From: JABMQB01 sp964408795
GTDB lineage: Bacteria > Bacteroidota > Bacteroidia > Bacteroidales > Prolixibacteraceae
Direction: 5' to 3'
DNA: 28,019 bases
Assembly: GCA_964408795.1 (NCBI GenBank)
Contig: CAYPAW010000105.1
Span: 1-28,019, forward strand
Shown here: piece after piece, positions 8,625 to 15,859 of the stretch
How positions within the stretch are numbered: the first letter of the stretch is position 1
Layout of the letters: every line of letters starts with the position of its first letter
Notes under the pieces: generated by a model
Told to the model about the DNA's origin: nothing
The model's input: only the letters and a program-made list of their open reading frames with translations
Databases searched by the model: none
Translations under genes and position numbers: made by a program

Positions 8625-9782
8625 ATGAAACGAAGCCATTTATTACTACCGGTTATCTTGGGGCTGTTATTAACAGTGTGCACCCCTGTTAAGGATGCAA
8701 ATATCCTACTCCGGAAATTTACGGACGAACAGGTACCTGACCGTAGGGAAAGGATCTTTGATATTTCGGTTAAAAAAGAAGGAAGAAGAATCATCCTCAC
8801 CGGAGAAACGGATTCCCAATTGTTGAAGGACCGTTTACTGGCAGAACTCAGGAGCTTCCGGGTTGATGACCGGATTGTTCTGTTACCGGATTCGAGCATC
8901 GGAGGCAAAACGTACGGGCTAATCAGTCCATCGGTGGCAAACATGCGGGCTACACCTGCTTATACCGCCGAGTTGGTGACCCAGGGGTTAATGGGCAACC
9001 CGGTAAAGATCCTGAAACGGTCGGATGGGTGGTTTCTTATTCAGACCCCCGATCAATATATCTCGTGGGCCGATGCCAGTGCTTTCATCCCGCTCACGGA
9101 AGATGAGTTTACGAAGTGGAAAAATTCCCAAAGGGTGATCATTACAAAAGAGTACTTATCCGTAAAGGCCGGTCCGGAACCGGAATCCGAAATCCTAAGC
9201 GACCTGGTTCCCGGGAATATTCTGGAAATAATTGAAAAAAATAACAAGGTAATTCACGTTCAATTGCCCGATGGACGCCAGGGATTCATACCTTCCGGAG
9301 GATGTGAGGACTTTCGTATTTTTTCAGAATCAGCCTATCCCGACAAAGAAAGCATGGTTTCCCTGGCAAGATCCTATACCGGGCGCCCTTACCTGTGGGG
9401 TGGCATGTCAACAAAAGCAATGGATTGCAGTGGCCTGATACGAATGATTTATTTCATGCATGGCATCCTTCTGGCCCGCGATGCATCCCTGCAGGCCCGG
9501 CATGGAGAATCCGTTTCTCCGGGTGAAAATTTTGATCATTTTGAAACGGGGGATCTTCTGTTTTTTGGTAACAATAAGGATCGCATTACCCATGTGGCAT
9601 TTTCACTGGGAGGAAGTGCTTATATTCATGCTTCCGGAACCGTAAAAGAGAACAGTTTTGATCCGTCGGCGTACAATTACTCCAAAATCAGAAAGAATGC
9701 GTTTATAAAGAGCACGCGGGTTATCGGTCAGGAAGGAACCGAAGGTATCGTACCGATAAAGAACCATCCGTGGTACTGGTAA
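8625..9782 (+). CDS. Exported SH3b-NlpC/P60 endopeptidase, probable gamma-D-Glu-diamino-acid peptidase (YkfC-like)
   Basis: 385 aa. The N-terminus is a short export signal ending near Cys19 (LLLTVCT); the residue before the Cys is Val, so a lipoprotein signal is doubtful. Two bacterial SH3-like modules follow, about 95-155 (VANMRATPAYTAELV...GWFLIQT) and 170-228 (EYLSVKAGPEPES...GRQGFIPS). The C-terminal NlpC/P60 domain spans about 243-370 with the catalytic triad Cys268 (MDCSGL), His323 (ITHVAF) and His335 (YIHASG). YkfC-type enzymes with this layout cut the gamma-D-Glu to diaminopimelate bond in peptidoglycan peptides, releasing L-Ala-D-Glu. The next gene, 16 bases downstream, is a dipeptide epimerase that handles that product, which strongly supports the role in muropeptide recycling or degradation. 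Confidence 0.9.
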   Translation: MKRSHLLLPVILGLLLTVCTPVKDANILLRKFTDEQVPDRRERIFDISVKKEGRRIILTGETDSQLLKDRLLAELRSFRVDDRIVLLPDSSIGGKTYGLISPSVANMRATPAYTAELVTQGLMGNPVKILKRSDGWFLIQTPDQYISWADASAFIPLTEDEFTKWKNSQRVIITKEYLSVKAGPEPESEILSDLVPGNILEIIEKNNKVIHVQLPDGRQGFIPSGGCEDFRIFSESAYPDKESMVSLARSYTGRPYLWGGMSTKAMDCSGLIRMIYFMHGILLARDASLQARHGESVSPGENFDHFETGDLLFFGNNKDRITHVAFSLGGSAYIHASGTVKENSFDPSAYNYSKIRKNAFIKSTRVIGQEGTEGIVPIKNHPWYW

Positions 9783-9798
9783 TGCATATAAAACCTCT

Positions 9799-10929
9799 AT
9801 GAATCAAAACAGACGGAATTTTATAAAAAATGTGGTATATGTTGCCGGCGGAATAGCTGCCACAGGCTTAAAAAGCCGGGCGAACACGCGGATTCCCTCA
9901 GAAAAAATGAAACTGAGCTTTGAGCCTTACCTTCTTCAATTGCGCCATACCTTTACCCTGGCGAATAGTTCCAGAACGACGACTCCGGTCATGCTCACAA
10001 GCATTGGGTATGAGGGAGTGGTTGGTTACGGAGAGGCCTCGATGCCGCCTTACCTGGGTGAAACCCAGGAAACAGCAGCCCGTTTTCTGTCGAATATCAA
10101 TCTTTCCCAATTCAAGGATCCTTTTCGTACAGAGGATATTCTGGCGTATGTCGATTCGCTGGCACCCGGAAACAGAGCTGCCAAAGCTTCGGTGGATATT
10201 GCCCTCCATGATCTGACCGGGAAACTGATTCAGATGCCCTGGCACAAAGTATGGGGGCTTTCACCGGAAGATACACCCCACACTTCGTTTACAATTGGGA
10301 TGGACACCCCCGCCATCGTGAGGCAAAAGGTCAGGGAAGCATCCCGGTTTAAGATCCTGAAAGTAAAACTGGGGCGTGAAAACGACAGGGAAATGATCAC
10401 CACCATCCGTTCGGTAACCGATGTACCGTTATGTGTGGATGTAAACGAAGGATGGAAAGACAAACAAATGGCCCTGGAAATGATCGGCTGGCTAAAGGAA
10501 AAAGGAGTCGTATTTGTAGAACAACCCATGCCCAGGGAAGACCGGGAAAGCCTGGCCTGGCTAACAGAGAGGAGCCCCCTGCCGGTGATGGCCGACGAAG
10601 CCGTTCAACGGTTGCCGGATGTTGAAAAAGCCGCCGGTGTATATTCAGGCATCAACATCAAATTAATGAAATGCACCGGCATGCATGAAGCCTACAAAAT
10701 GATCATCCTGGCCCGGGCACTGGGATTGAAAGTGATGATCGGGTGCATGACCGAAACATCCTGTGCCGTATCCGCCGCTGCTCAACTATCCCCTCTCGCA
10801 CAATGGGCAGACCTCGACGGAAACCTCCTGATCACCAACGACCCCTTTAAAGGAGTACAGGTCGTCAACGGAAAAATAACCCTGAATAACAAACCCGGAA
10901 TCGGTATCGAAAAACAGAAAAATCCCTGA
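9799..10929 (+). CDS. L-Ala-D/L-Glu (dipeptide) epimerase, enolase superfamily, with Tat-type signal
   Basis: 376 aa. The catalytic set of muconate-lactonizing/enolase-superfamily epimerases is complete: K188-x-K190 (LKVKLG), metal ligands Asp214 (VDVNEGW), Glu241 (VEQP) and Asp266 (MADEAV), and the opposite base Lys288 (NIKLMK). The D-L-D-G segment at 338-341 matches the Asp-x-Asp that binds the amino group of L-Ala in L-Ala-D/L-Glu epimerases. The first residues, NRRNFIKNVVYVAGGIAATG, form a twin-arginine-type signal, so the enzyme is probably folded inside the cell and then exported to the periplasm. It converts L-Ala-D-Glu to L-Ala-L-Glu, which ordinary peptidases can hydrolyse. It sits directly behind the NlpC/P60 peptidase that should make its substrate. 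Confidence 0.9.
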   Translation: MNQNRRNFIKNVVYVAGGIAATGLKSRANTRIPSEKMKLSFEPYLLQLRHTFTLANSSRTTTPVMLTSIGYEGVVGYGEASMPPYLGETQETAARFLSNINLSQFKDPFRTEDILAYVDSLAPGNRAAKASVDIALHDLTGKLIQMPWHKVWGLSPEDTPHTSFTIGMDTPAIVRQKVREASRFKILKVKLGRENDREMITTIRSVTDVPLCVDVNEGWKDKQMALEMIGWLKEKGVVFVEQPMPREDRESLAWLTERSPLPVMADEAVQRLPDVEKAAGVYSGINIKLMKCTGMHEAYKMIILARALGLKVMIGCMTETSCAVSAAAQLSPLAQWADLDGNLLITNDPFKGVQVVNGKITLNNKPGIGIEKQKNP

Positions 10930-10960
10930 ACAAAGAATCCCTCTGATTTGTCTTTACCCT

Positions 10961-11422
10961 ATGAAGATACTATTACTAGCAATTATAACCGGAACGGTTT
11001 TTATGGCAAATGCTCAGGAACAAAATAAGAAACACAAAAAACTGACTTCTTTTGAAGAATATGTGATTGTTCATAAAGGAACAGAAAGACCTTTTACCGG
11101 GGAATATTATCTCCACAACGAGCAAGGCACCTATTTATGCAGACGGTGTGGAGCAGCGTTATACCGTTCATCCGACAAGTTTGATTCAGGATGCGGGTGG
11201 CCCGGTTTTGATGACGAAATAGACGGAGCCGTAAAAAAACAGAAAGATGCCGATGGCATCCGTACGGAAATTGTGTGTGCTGCTTGTGGAGCCCACCTGG
11301 GCCATGTTTTTTACGGGGAACAATTCACACCTAAGAATACCCGGCACTGTGTCAATTCCATTTCCCTTGATTTCAGTCCGGCAGAAACCCATCAACAGAC
11401 AAAACTCAATCGGAAGAAGTAA
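10961..11422 (+). CDS. msrB: Exported peptide-methionine (R)-S-oxide reductase MsrB
   Basis: 153 aa with a signal peptide (MKILLLAIITGTVFMANAQ), so it acts in the periplasm. The four zinc cysteines C60, C63, C106 and C109 form two CxxC pairs. The catalytic Cys130 is in RHCVNSISLDF, the standard MsrB active-site motif. Cys78 in SGCGWPGF could be the resolving cysteine. It reduces methionine-R-sulfoxide in oxidised proteins. Unlike the common two-domain MsrA-MsrB fusions, this is a single MsrB domain. It lies 31 bases after the epimerase on the same strand and may be read from the same message. The reductant in the periplasm is not evident from the window. Confidence 0.93.
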   Translation: MKILLLAIITGTVFMANAQEQNKKHKKLTSFEEYVIVHKGTERPFTGEYYLHNEQGTYLCRRCGAALYRSSDKFDSGCGWPGFDDEIDGAVKKQKDADGIRTEIVCAACGAHLGHVFYGEQFTPKNTRHCVNSISLDFSPAETHQQTKLNRKK

Positions 11423-11538
11423 CCTCCCGGTGCCTGTAGCAAAAGAGGCAATCTTGGAAGGAAAGCTTCGGATGCACAACGTGTTCAGAGAAATTCACAT
11501 AAAAAGCGAATCTTCTTTTTCAAGTTTCTGCGTTATTT

Positions 11539-11961
11539 TCAGATTTCGTTTTTATAATGATCGTTCAAACTGATCAGTTGATTGGAATGGCATACAGGGC
11601 ATGTAATTTCCACATTTTGTTCGTACGAACTGAAGCTTGCTTTGCAGGCGGAGCATTTAAACCAGTGGGTGTCGAAGAAGAAGTCTCCTCCGCGTATAAG
11701 GATTCCGCGGCCTTCGACAAAAGCGCAGGCCACTTTACGCCGTGCATTCTCATAGATTCGCGTCAGCGTAGGTCGGGATACCTCCATGTGTTTTGCGGCT
11801 TCTTCCTGGGTCATTCCCTGGTAATCGAGAAGACGGATGGTTTCATATTCTTCCAGCAAAAGAATGATCTCCTGAGACCTTCGTCCCCGTATACCTGTCA
11901 CGGACATTCCTTTGACAACAGGAGGAGCCAGCATTCTACGGCCTCTTTTTCTTCTGGGCAT
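11539..11961 (-). CDS. DUF134 family DNA-binding protein with C-terminal zinc ribbon
   Basis: 140 aa. The N-terminus (MPRRKRGRRM) is strongly basic. The middle part, LLEEYETIRLLDYQGMTQEEAAKHMEVSRPTLTRIYENARRKVACAFVEGRGILIRGG, is the DUF134/UPF0251 helix-turn-helix of the sigma-70 region 4 type. The C-terminal part has CSAC (about 111-114) and CPVC (about 128-131), forming a likely zinc ribbon. Family members are predicted transcriptional regulators, and no target is known from sequence. The start codon lies one base after the aroC stop codon, so translation is probably coupled to aroC. A role in controlling aromatic synthesis is possible but is suggested only by position. Confidence 0.85.
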   Translation of the reverse strand: MPRRKRGRRMLAPPVVKGMSVTGIRGRRSQEIILLLEEYETIRLLDYQGMTQEEAAKHMEVSRPTLTRIYENARRKVACAFVEGRGILIRGGDFFFDTHWFKCSACKASFSSYEQNVEITCPVCHSNQLISLNDHYKNEI

Positions 11962-11962
11962 G

Positions 11963-13036
11963 TTATAGTTTGTTTATTTGAGATAAAAGAATATGGTCAG
12001 CCAGCACCAGGGCTGTCATGGCCTCAACAATAGGTACGGCGCGGGGCACCACACAGGGGTCGTGTCTTCCTCCCGGATGGATTACCACTTCGTTATCACC
12101 GGTATCTACGGTATGCTGATCTTTCAACAGGGTAGCTACCGGTTTAAAAGCCGCCCTGAAATAAATATCCTCACCGTTGGATATCCCCCCCTGAATACCT
12201 CCGGAATAATTTGTTTTTGTGCGGATTCCCTTTTTTGTTTTTATGAAAAGATCATTGTTTTGGGATCCTGAACGGGTAGCTCCCTCAAAACCGGATCCGT
12301 ATTCAAATCCTTTGACTGCATTGATTCCCAGGATAGCACTTCCGAGGGATGCATGAAGTTTCCCGAATACCGGTTCGCCCAGTCCCGGGGGTACTCCCTG
12401 CACCACACAGGTAATGACACCTCCAACCGTATCGTGTTTTTCTGCGGCTTCTTCAATTCGCCGGATCATTTTTTCGGCGATCCGGGTATCCGGGCAGCGA
12501 ACCTTGTTTTCTTCGGCCCTGAGGAGATCCAATTGGGTGTAATGCGTATCGAGGGCAACATCTCCAACCTGGGATACAAAAGCGTGAATTTCCATGCCGG
12601 CATGCTTCAGATACAACTTAGCCAATGCACCAGCAACAACCCGGGCTATGGTTTCACGTGCTGAAGCTCTGCCCCCACCCCGGTAATCACGGATTCCGTA
12701 TTTCCGGGTATAGGTGTAATCGGCATGTGAAGGACGAAAGACATTCTTCAGGGATTCGTAATCTTCAGAGTGCTGCCCTTTATTCCAAACAACAAACCCA
12801 ATGGGAGACCCCAGGGTTTTTCCCTCAAAAATACCGGATAAAAACTCCACCTTATCGGATTCCTGTCGCTGGGTAGTAATCTCCGACTGGCCGGGTTTTC
12901 TCCGGTCCAGTTCATGCTGGATAAAATCCCGGTCGATGGAAAGCCCGGCCGGACAGCCGTCAATAATGCCACCGATAGCCTTGCCGTGGGACTCCCCAAA
13001 CGAGGTTAAACGGAATATCCTTCCAAATGTATTCAT
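11963..13036 (-). CDS. aroC: Chorismate synthase
   Basis: 357 aa from ATG 13034-13036. An in-frame ATG ten codons upstream is disfavoured because MNTFGRIFRLTSFGESHGKAIG is the standard start of the family. It catalyses the last shikimate-pathway step, 5-enolpyruvylshikimate-3-phosphate to chorismate, in the cytoplasm with reduced FMN. Family signatures include GESHG, RPSHADYTYTRKYGIRDYRGGGRASARET (about 105-133) and the C-terminal GRHDPCVVPRAVPIVEAM. Length is normal for the enzyme. It is followed by the DUF134 gene with a one-base gap. No other shikimate genes are in the window. No clear promoter is visible just upstream. Confidence 0.97.
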   Translation of the reverse strand: MNTFGRIFRLTSFGESHGKAIGGIIDGCPAGLSIDRDFIQHELDRRKPGQSEITTQRQESDKVEFLSGIFEGKTLGSPIGFVVWNKGQHSEDYESLKNVFRPSHADYTYTRKYGIRDYRGGGRASARETIARVVAGALAKLYLKHAGMEIHAFVSQVGDVALDTHYTQLDLLRAEENKVRCPDTRIAEKMIRRIEEAAEKHDTVGGVITCVVQGVPPGLGEPVFGKLHASLGSAILGINAVKGFEYGSGFEGATRSGSQNNDLFIKTKKGIRTKTNYSGGIQGGISNGEDIYFRAAFKPVATLLKDQHTVDTGDNEVVIHPGGRHDPCVVPRAVPIVEAMTALVLADHILLSQINKL

Positions 13037-13162
13037 ACCCTGAAAAATAATGCATCCTTCGTACACAGATCAGGAAAGAGAGAGAAAAGTAGTGAAAACA
13101 GGTCAAATCTCCAAATTATTTCTGCTTACCGGCGTTGTATTCGCTACGATCCCGTAAGTGTT

Positions 13163-13705
13163 TCAGAGGTCTTCATGGCATTCCCCATCCGTGCAGGATC
13201 CTGTGCAGCCACTGCACTCTGACTCATTTCGTATCTGATTGATTTCCTTATTGGTAGCATCCCTAACTTCCAAAATTTTGCCATTGAAGAAAAGATCTTC
13301 ACCTGCCAGGGGGTGATTAAAATCCATCGTAACCGTGTCTTCCTTAACATCCAGCACTACTCCGTTCAGGCGTTGACCGTTGCTGCCCATCATGGGAACC
13401 GTTTTTCCTTCCCGGATCAGTTCCTCATCAAATTTCCCGTCTACAAGAAAAATATGTTTCGGCAGTTCCACAATGGCGTCCTGGTTCACTTCACCATAGG
13501 CATTCTTTTTGGTTAAGGAGATCTGAAAATCGCTTCCTTCCTCCATTCCGGATAACTGGGATTCAAATTCAGGAAGCATCAAGCCGGCACCAAATAAAAA
13601 CTGAAGCGGATTTTCATGGGTTGCCTGTTCAATCAGTTCGCCCTTAGGATTATCAAAACGTAAGTCATAGGTGAGTGTCACCATCTTGTTCGTGGATATT
13701 TCCAT
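13163..13705 (-). CDS. FKBP-type peptidyl-prolyl isomerase (SlyD-like)
   Basis: 180 aa from ATG 13703-13705. The longer frame adds 13 residues but would begin upstream of the predicted transcription start. The layout is SlyD-like. The FKBP half-domain starts at NKMVTLTYDLRFDNPKGELIEQAT, followed by PLQFLFGAGLMLPEFESQLSGMEEGSDF. The inserted chaperone flap has SLTKKNAYGEVNQDAIVELPKHIF, and the FKBP domain then closes with DFNHPLAGEDLFFNGKILEVRDAT. The last ~20 residues (SECSGCTGSCTDGECHEDL) are rich in Cys and acidic residues with one His, similar to the metal-binding tail of SlyD. It should assist proline isomerisation and folding in the cytoplasm. A well-spaced promoter match lies directly upstream. 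Confidence 0.9.
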   Translation of the reverse strand: MEISTNKMVTLTYDLRFDNPKGELIEQATHENPLQFLFGAGLMLPEFESQLSGMEEGSDFQISLTKKNAYGEVNQDAIVELPKHIFLVDGKFDEELIREGKTVPMMGSNGQRLNGVVLDVKEDTVTMDFNHPLAGEDLFFNGKILEVRDATNKEINQIRNESECSGCTGSCTDGECHEDL

Positions 13706-13733
13706 ATTTTCTTTTTTTTTTATAAAGTGACTG

Positions 13734-13764
13734 CAAATTAACAACTTTCTGATGACAGAACAAA
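13734..13764 (-). promoter_or_regulatory. Promoter for the FKBP gene (-33 TTTG, 19-base spacer, -7 TTAATTTG)
   Basis: On the minus strand TTTG (13761-13764) is followed after exactly 19 bases by TTAATTTG (13734-13741), one base from the Bacteroidota -7 consensus TAnnTTTG. The start codon follows 28 bases later, leaving a short AT-rich leader with no Shine-Dalgarno sequence. The spacing matches that of the rpsF promoter in this window. Confidence 0.55.
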
Positions 13765-13782
13765 ATACATATTTGTATGTAT
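13765..13782. repeat. Perfect inverted repeat ATACATA-TTTG-TATGTAT
   Basis: Seven-base arms separated by four bases lie between the hutI stop codon and the FKBP -33 box, touching the box. It could be an operator for the FKBP promoter or a weak terminator for hutI. There is no T-run after it on the minus strand, so an operator is slightly favoured. Chance is not excluded. Confidence 0.35.
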
Positions 13783-13791
13783 GGAAAATAC

Positions 13792-15066
13792 TTACAAAAA
13801 ACCAGCAGATCGTTGTCCTGAAAAAGACTCTATTTCTCCGTTGAGGATTACGGTATCGATGAGGTTGGATCCAAAGAAGTAGGGTATCTCCGCATAGTTA
13901 TCCATTTCTTTGGTAATAAACACATTGGCTTTTTTTCCCCGGGTGATGCTTCCCAGTTTTTTTTCAAGCCCCATGGCATAGGCTCCATTTAACGTAATGG
14001 CATTGATTGCCTCTTCGGGGAGCATTTTATACTTGATGCATCCCAGGGAAGCTATAAAATTCATGTTTCCCGAAGGGGAGGATCCCGGATTGTAATCCGA
14101 AGCCAGGGCTACGGGTAATCCGTTGTCGATCATTTTTCGGACTGGCGCCAGCGGGAGGTTCAGAAAGAAAGCAGCCCCAGGCAGTACGGTGGGCATGGTT
14201 TCTGAACCCTGAAGAGACGCGATTTCTTCCTCTCCGGTATATTCAAGATGATCTACAGAAAGCGCTTTATGCTTGACTCCCACCTGAATGCCTCCGGAAT
14301 AATCCAGTTCATTGGCATGAATTTTTCCCCGGATTCCATAGTGGGATGCCGCTTCCAGAATGCGGGCTGTTTCCTCCGGAGTGAAGAATCCCCGGTCACA
14401 AAAAACATCCACGAAATCGGCCAATCCCTGGCGGGCTACTTCGGGGATCATCTCTTCGATGACTTCCTTCACGTAATCGGATTGTTTTCCACGAAATCGC
14501 AGAGGCACGGAATGGGCTCCCAGAAAACTGGACGTAACGGTAACCGGCAGGGTCTCTTTTATTTTTCGGATCACCTGCAACATCTTAATTTCATCCTCTA
14601 TATTCAATCCATAGCCGCTTTTGATTTCAAGGGCTCCGGTACCCAGCTGCATAATTTCATGGATCCGGGTTACAGCCTGACGATAGAGCTCATCAGCCGG
14701 CATCCGGTGCAACAATTCAGCGGAATGCAAGATACCCCCACCCCGGCGGGCTATCTCTTCATAACTCAGTCCCTTTATTTTATCCACAAACTCCTGATGC
14801 CTTGGAGCCGGAAAAACAATGTGGGTATGCGAATCACAATAGGAAGGAAAAACCATCCTTCCTGAACAATCCATTTCAACCACCGAATCCCCCGGGGAAA
14901 TACCGGCAAGCTGATCCATGGGGCCATACGCCTCCATGATACCCTCCTGAATGAAAAGAAATGCATCGCGAATCGTTGGCAACTGCTGCATCGCCTGTCC
15001 GGAAACTGTGAAAATTCCCGGTTCCCTGACCTGAACCAACTCCTTGATATTTGTTAGCAGAAGCAT
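13792..15066 (-). CDS. hutI: Imidazolonepropionase
   Basis: 424 aa. An amidohydrolase of histidine degradation, it opens 4-imidazolone-5-propionate to N-formimino-L-glutamate in the cytoplasm. Metal and catalytic residues are visible: H80 and H82 (DSHTH), H185 (FLGAHSVP), H250 (KIHANE), H273 (VDHLE) and D324 (ASDYNPGS). The segment LEIKSGYGLNIEDEIKML is a family signature. Length is normal. No hutH, hutU or ftcD is in the window, so the pathway genes must lie elsewhere. The ATG immediately follows an 8-base-arm inverted repeat that may affect translation or transcription. The gene is divergent from the rpsF operon. Confidence 0.95.
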   Translation of the reverse strand: MLLLTNIKELVQVREPGIFTVSGQAMQQLPTIRDAFLFIQEGIMEAYGPMDQLAGISPGDSVVEMDCSGRMVFPSYCDSHTHIVFPAPRHQEFVDKIKGLSYEEIARRGGGILHSAELLHRMPADELYRQAVTRIHEIMQLGTGALEIKSGYGLNIEDEIKMLQVIRKIKETLPVTVTSSFLGAHSVPLRFRGKQSDYVKEVIEEMIPEVARQGLADFVDVFCDRGFFTPEETARILEAASHYGIRGKIHANELDYSGGIQVGVKHKALSVDHLEYTGEEEIASLQGSETMPTVLPGAAFFLNLPLAPVRKMIDNGLPVALASDYNPGSSPSGNMNFIASLGCIKYKMLPEEAINAITLNGAYAMGLEKKLGSITRGKKANVFITKEMDNYAEIPYFFGSNLIDTVILNGEIESFSGQRSAGFL

Positions 15067-15087
15067 TTTTCCCCTTTTGGGGGAAAA
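15067..15087 (-). promoter_or_regulatory. Hairpin abutting the hutI start codon
   Basis: On the minus strand TTTTCCCC, a five-base loop and GGGGAAAA form a perfect stem whose last base is next to the hutI ATG. In RNA it would cover the ribosome entry region; in DNA it could be an operator. No long T-run follows, so it is not a normal terminator. Confidence 0.45.
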
Positions 15088-15150
15088 TTACAAAAATCCC
15101 GTTAAAAGAATGGGTTCTTGAAAAAGAATCCGGTAAAAGAAACCGTTCTG

Positions 15151-15181
15151 TTTGATAAATACCAATTTATTTTTAATTTTG
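15151..15181 (+). promoter_or_regulatory. Strong Bacteroidota promoter of the rpsF-rpsR-rplI operon
   Basis: TTTG at 15151-15154, a 19-base spacer, then TAATTTTG at 15174-15181 gives a full match to the Bacteroidota housekeeping promoter (TTTG, 19-21 bases, TAnnTTTG). Transcription should start near 15187, leaving an AT-rich leader of about 33 bases before rpsF. I see no GC-rich S6:S18-binding leader structure in it. Confidence 0.75.
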
Positions 15182-15220
15182 CGCGACTTAAAAATTCATA
15201 ATTAATTAAATACGTGTTTT

Positions 15221-15586
15221 ATGATGAATCAATACGAAACCGTTTTCATTGCGACTCCCGTTTTATCTGAGCCACAGATAAAGGAAGCGGTAAAAAAATT
15301 CAGGGAGATCATCACTTCCAACGGAGGGGAGATGATCCATGAAGAGGATTGGGGCATGAAAAGACTGGCTTACCCCATCCAAAACAAATCCACGGGTTTT
15401 TACAACCTAACAGAGTTTAAAGCTCCACCAGAGCTGATAGCCAAACTGGAAACTGAATTCCGCAGAGATGAGCGTATTATCCGTTTCCTTACCGTGAAAC
15501 TGGATAAGTATGCCATTGCCTACAGCGAAAAAAGAAGAAATCTGTTGAAACAAAAAAAAGAAGGAGGTTCTGAAAATGGCCAATAA
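15221..15586 (+). CDS. rpsF: 30S ribosomal protein bS6
   Basis: 121 aa. The first two codons are both ATG; the family usually begins MNQYETVF, so the second (15224) may be the true start. The S6 fold is clear: NQYETVFIATPVLSEPQIKEAVKKF, then EEDWGMKRLAYPIQNKSTGFYNL and FRRDERIIRFLTVKLDKYA. The C-terminus is Lys/Arg rich (EKRRNLLKQKKEGGS). bS6 binds bS18 on the platform of the 30S subunit. In Bacteroidia these two proteins, with bS21, form the pocket that holds the 16S rRNA 3' tail. The last 11 bases overlap rpsR, and its coding end contains the Shine-Dalgarno sequence for rpsR. Confidence 0.97.
   Translation: MMNQYETVFIATPVLSEPQIKEAVKKFREIITSNGGEMIHEEDWGMKRLAYPIQNKSTGFYNLTEFKAPPELIAKLETEFRRDERIIRFLTVKLDKYAIAYSEKRRNLLKQKKEGGSENGQ
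15561..15568 (+). promoter_or_regulatory. Strong Shine-Dalgarno sequence AAGGAGGT before rpsR
   Basis: Eight consecutive bases complementary to the conserved 16S anti-SD (ACCUCCUU) lie within the 3' end of rpsF; the last G of the core is eight bases from the rpsR ATG. This is striking because nearly every other start in the window lacks any SD. It probably fixes the rpsR start and may be regulatory. Confidence 0.75.
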
Positions 15587-15845
15587 TCAATCGGAAATAA
15601 GATACCTGACCCCCCCGTCTGTTGAGATCAAAAAGAAAAAGTATTGCCGGTTTAAAAAGAACGGCATCAAATACGTCGATTATAAAGACCCGGAGTTTTT
15701 GAAAAAATTCCTCAATGAACAGGGGAAAATCTTACCCCGCCGGTTAACCGGTACTTCACTAAAATATCAACGCAAAGTATCCAGGGCCATAAAAAGAGCC
15801 CGGAACCTGGCGTTGCTTCCCTTTGTAACCGATATGATGAAATAA
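15576..15845 (+). CDS. rpsR: 30S ribosomal protein bS18
   Basis: 89 aa. Family hallmarks are KKYCRFKKNGIKYVDYKDPEFLKKFLNEQGKILPRRLTGTSLKYQRKVSRAIKRARNLALLPF (about 22-84), with the typical PRRLTG...QR.V..AIKRAR..ALLP block. One Cys remains in KKKYCRF, and no second zinc Cys is seen. It assembles with bS6 on the 30S platform. The gene overlaps rpsF by 11 bases, and its start is set by the AAGGAGGT just upstream. rplI follows after 14 bases. Standard operon order rpsF-rpsR-rplI for this phylum. Confidence 0.97.
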   Translation: MANNQSEIRYLTPPSVEIKKKKYCRFKKNGIKYVDYKDPEFLKKFLNEQGKILPRRLTGTSLKYQRKVSRAIKRARNLALLPFVTDMMK

Positions 15846-15846
15846 G

Positions 15847-15851
15847 AGGAG
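15847..15851 (+). promoter_or_regulatory. Moderate Shine-Dalgarno sequence AGGAG before rplI
   Basis: AGGAG sits eight bases before the rplI ATG in the 14-base gap after rpsR. It is weaker than the rpsR site, but SDs are otherwise absent from this window. Confidence 0.55.
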
Positions 15852-15859
15852 AATACACT

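Noticed and set aside
8625..8690. Lipoprotein signal in the NlpC/P60 protein
   Set aside because: The residue before Cys19 is Val, which does not fit the lipobox; ordinary export is as likely.
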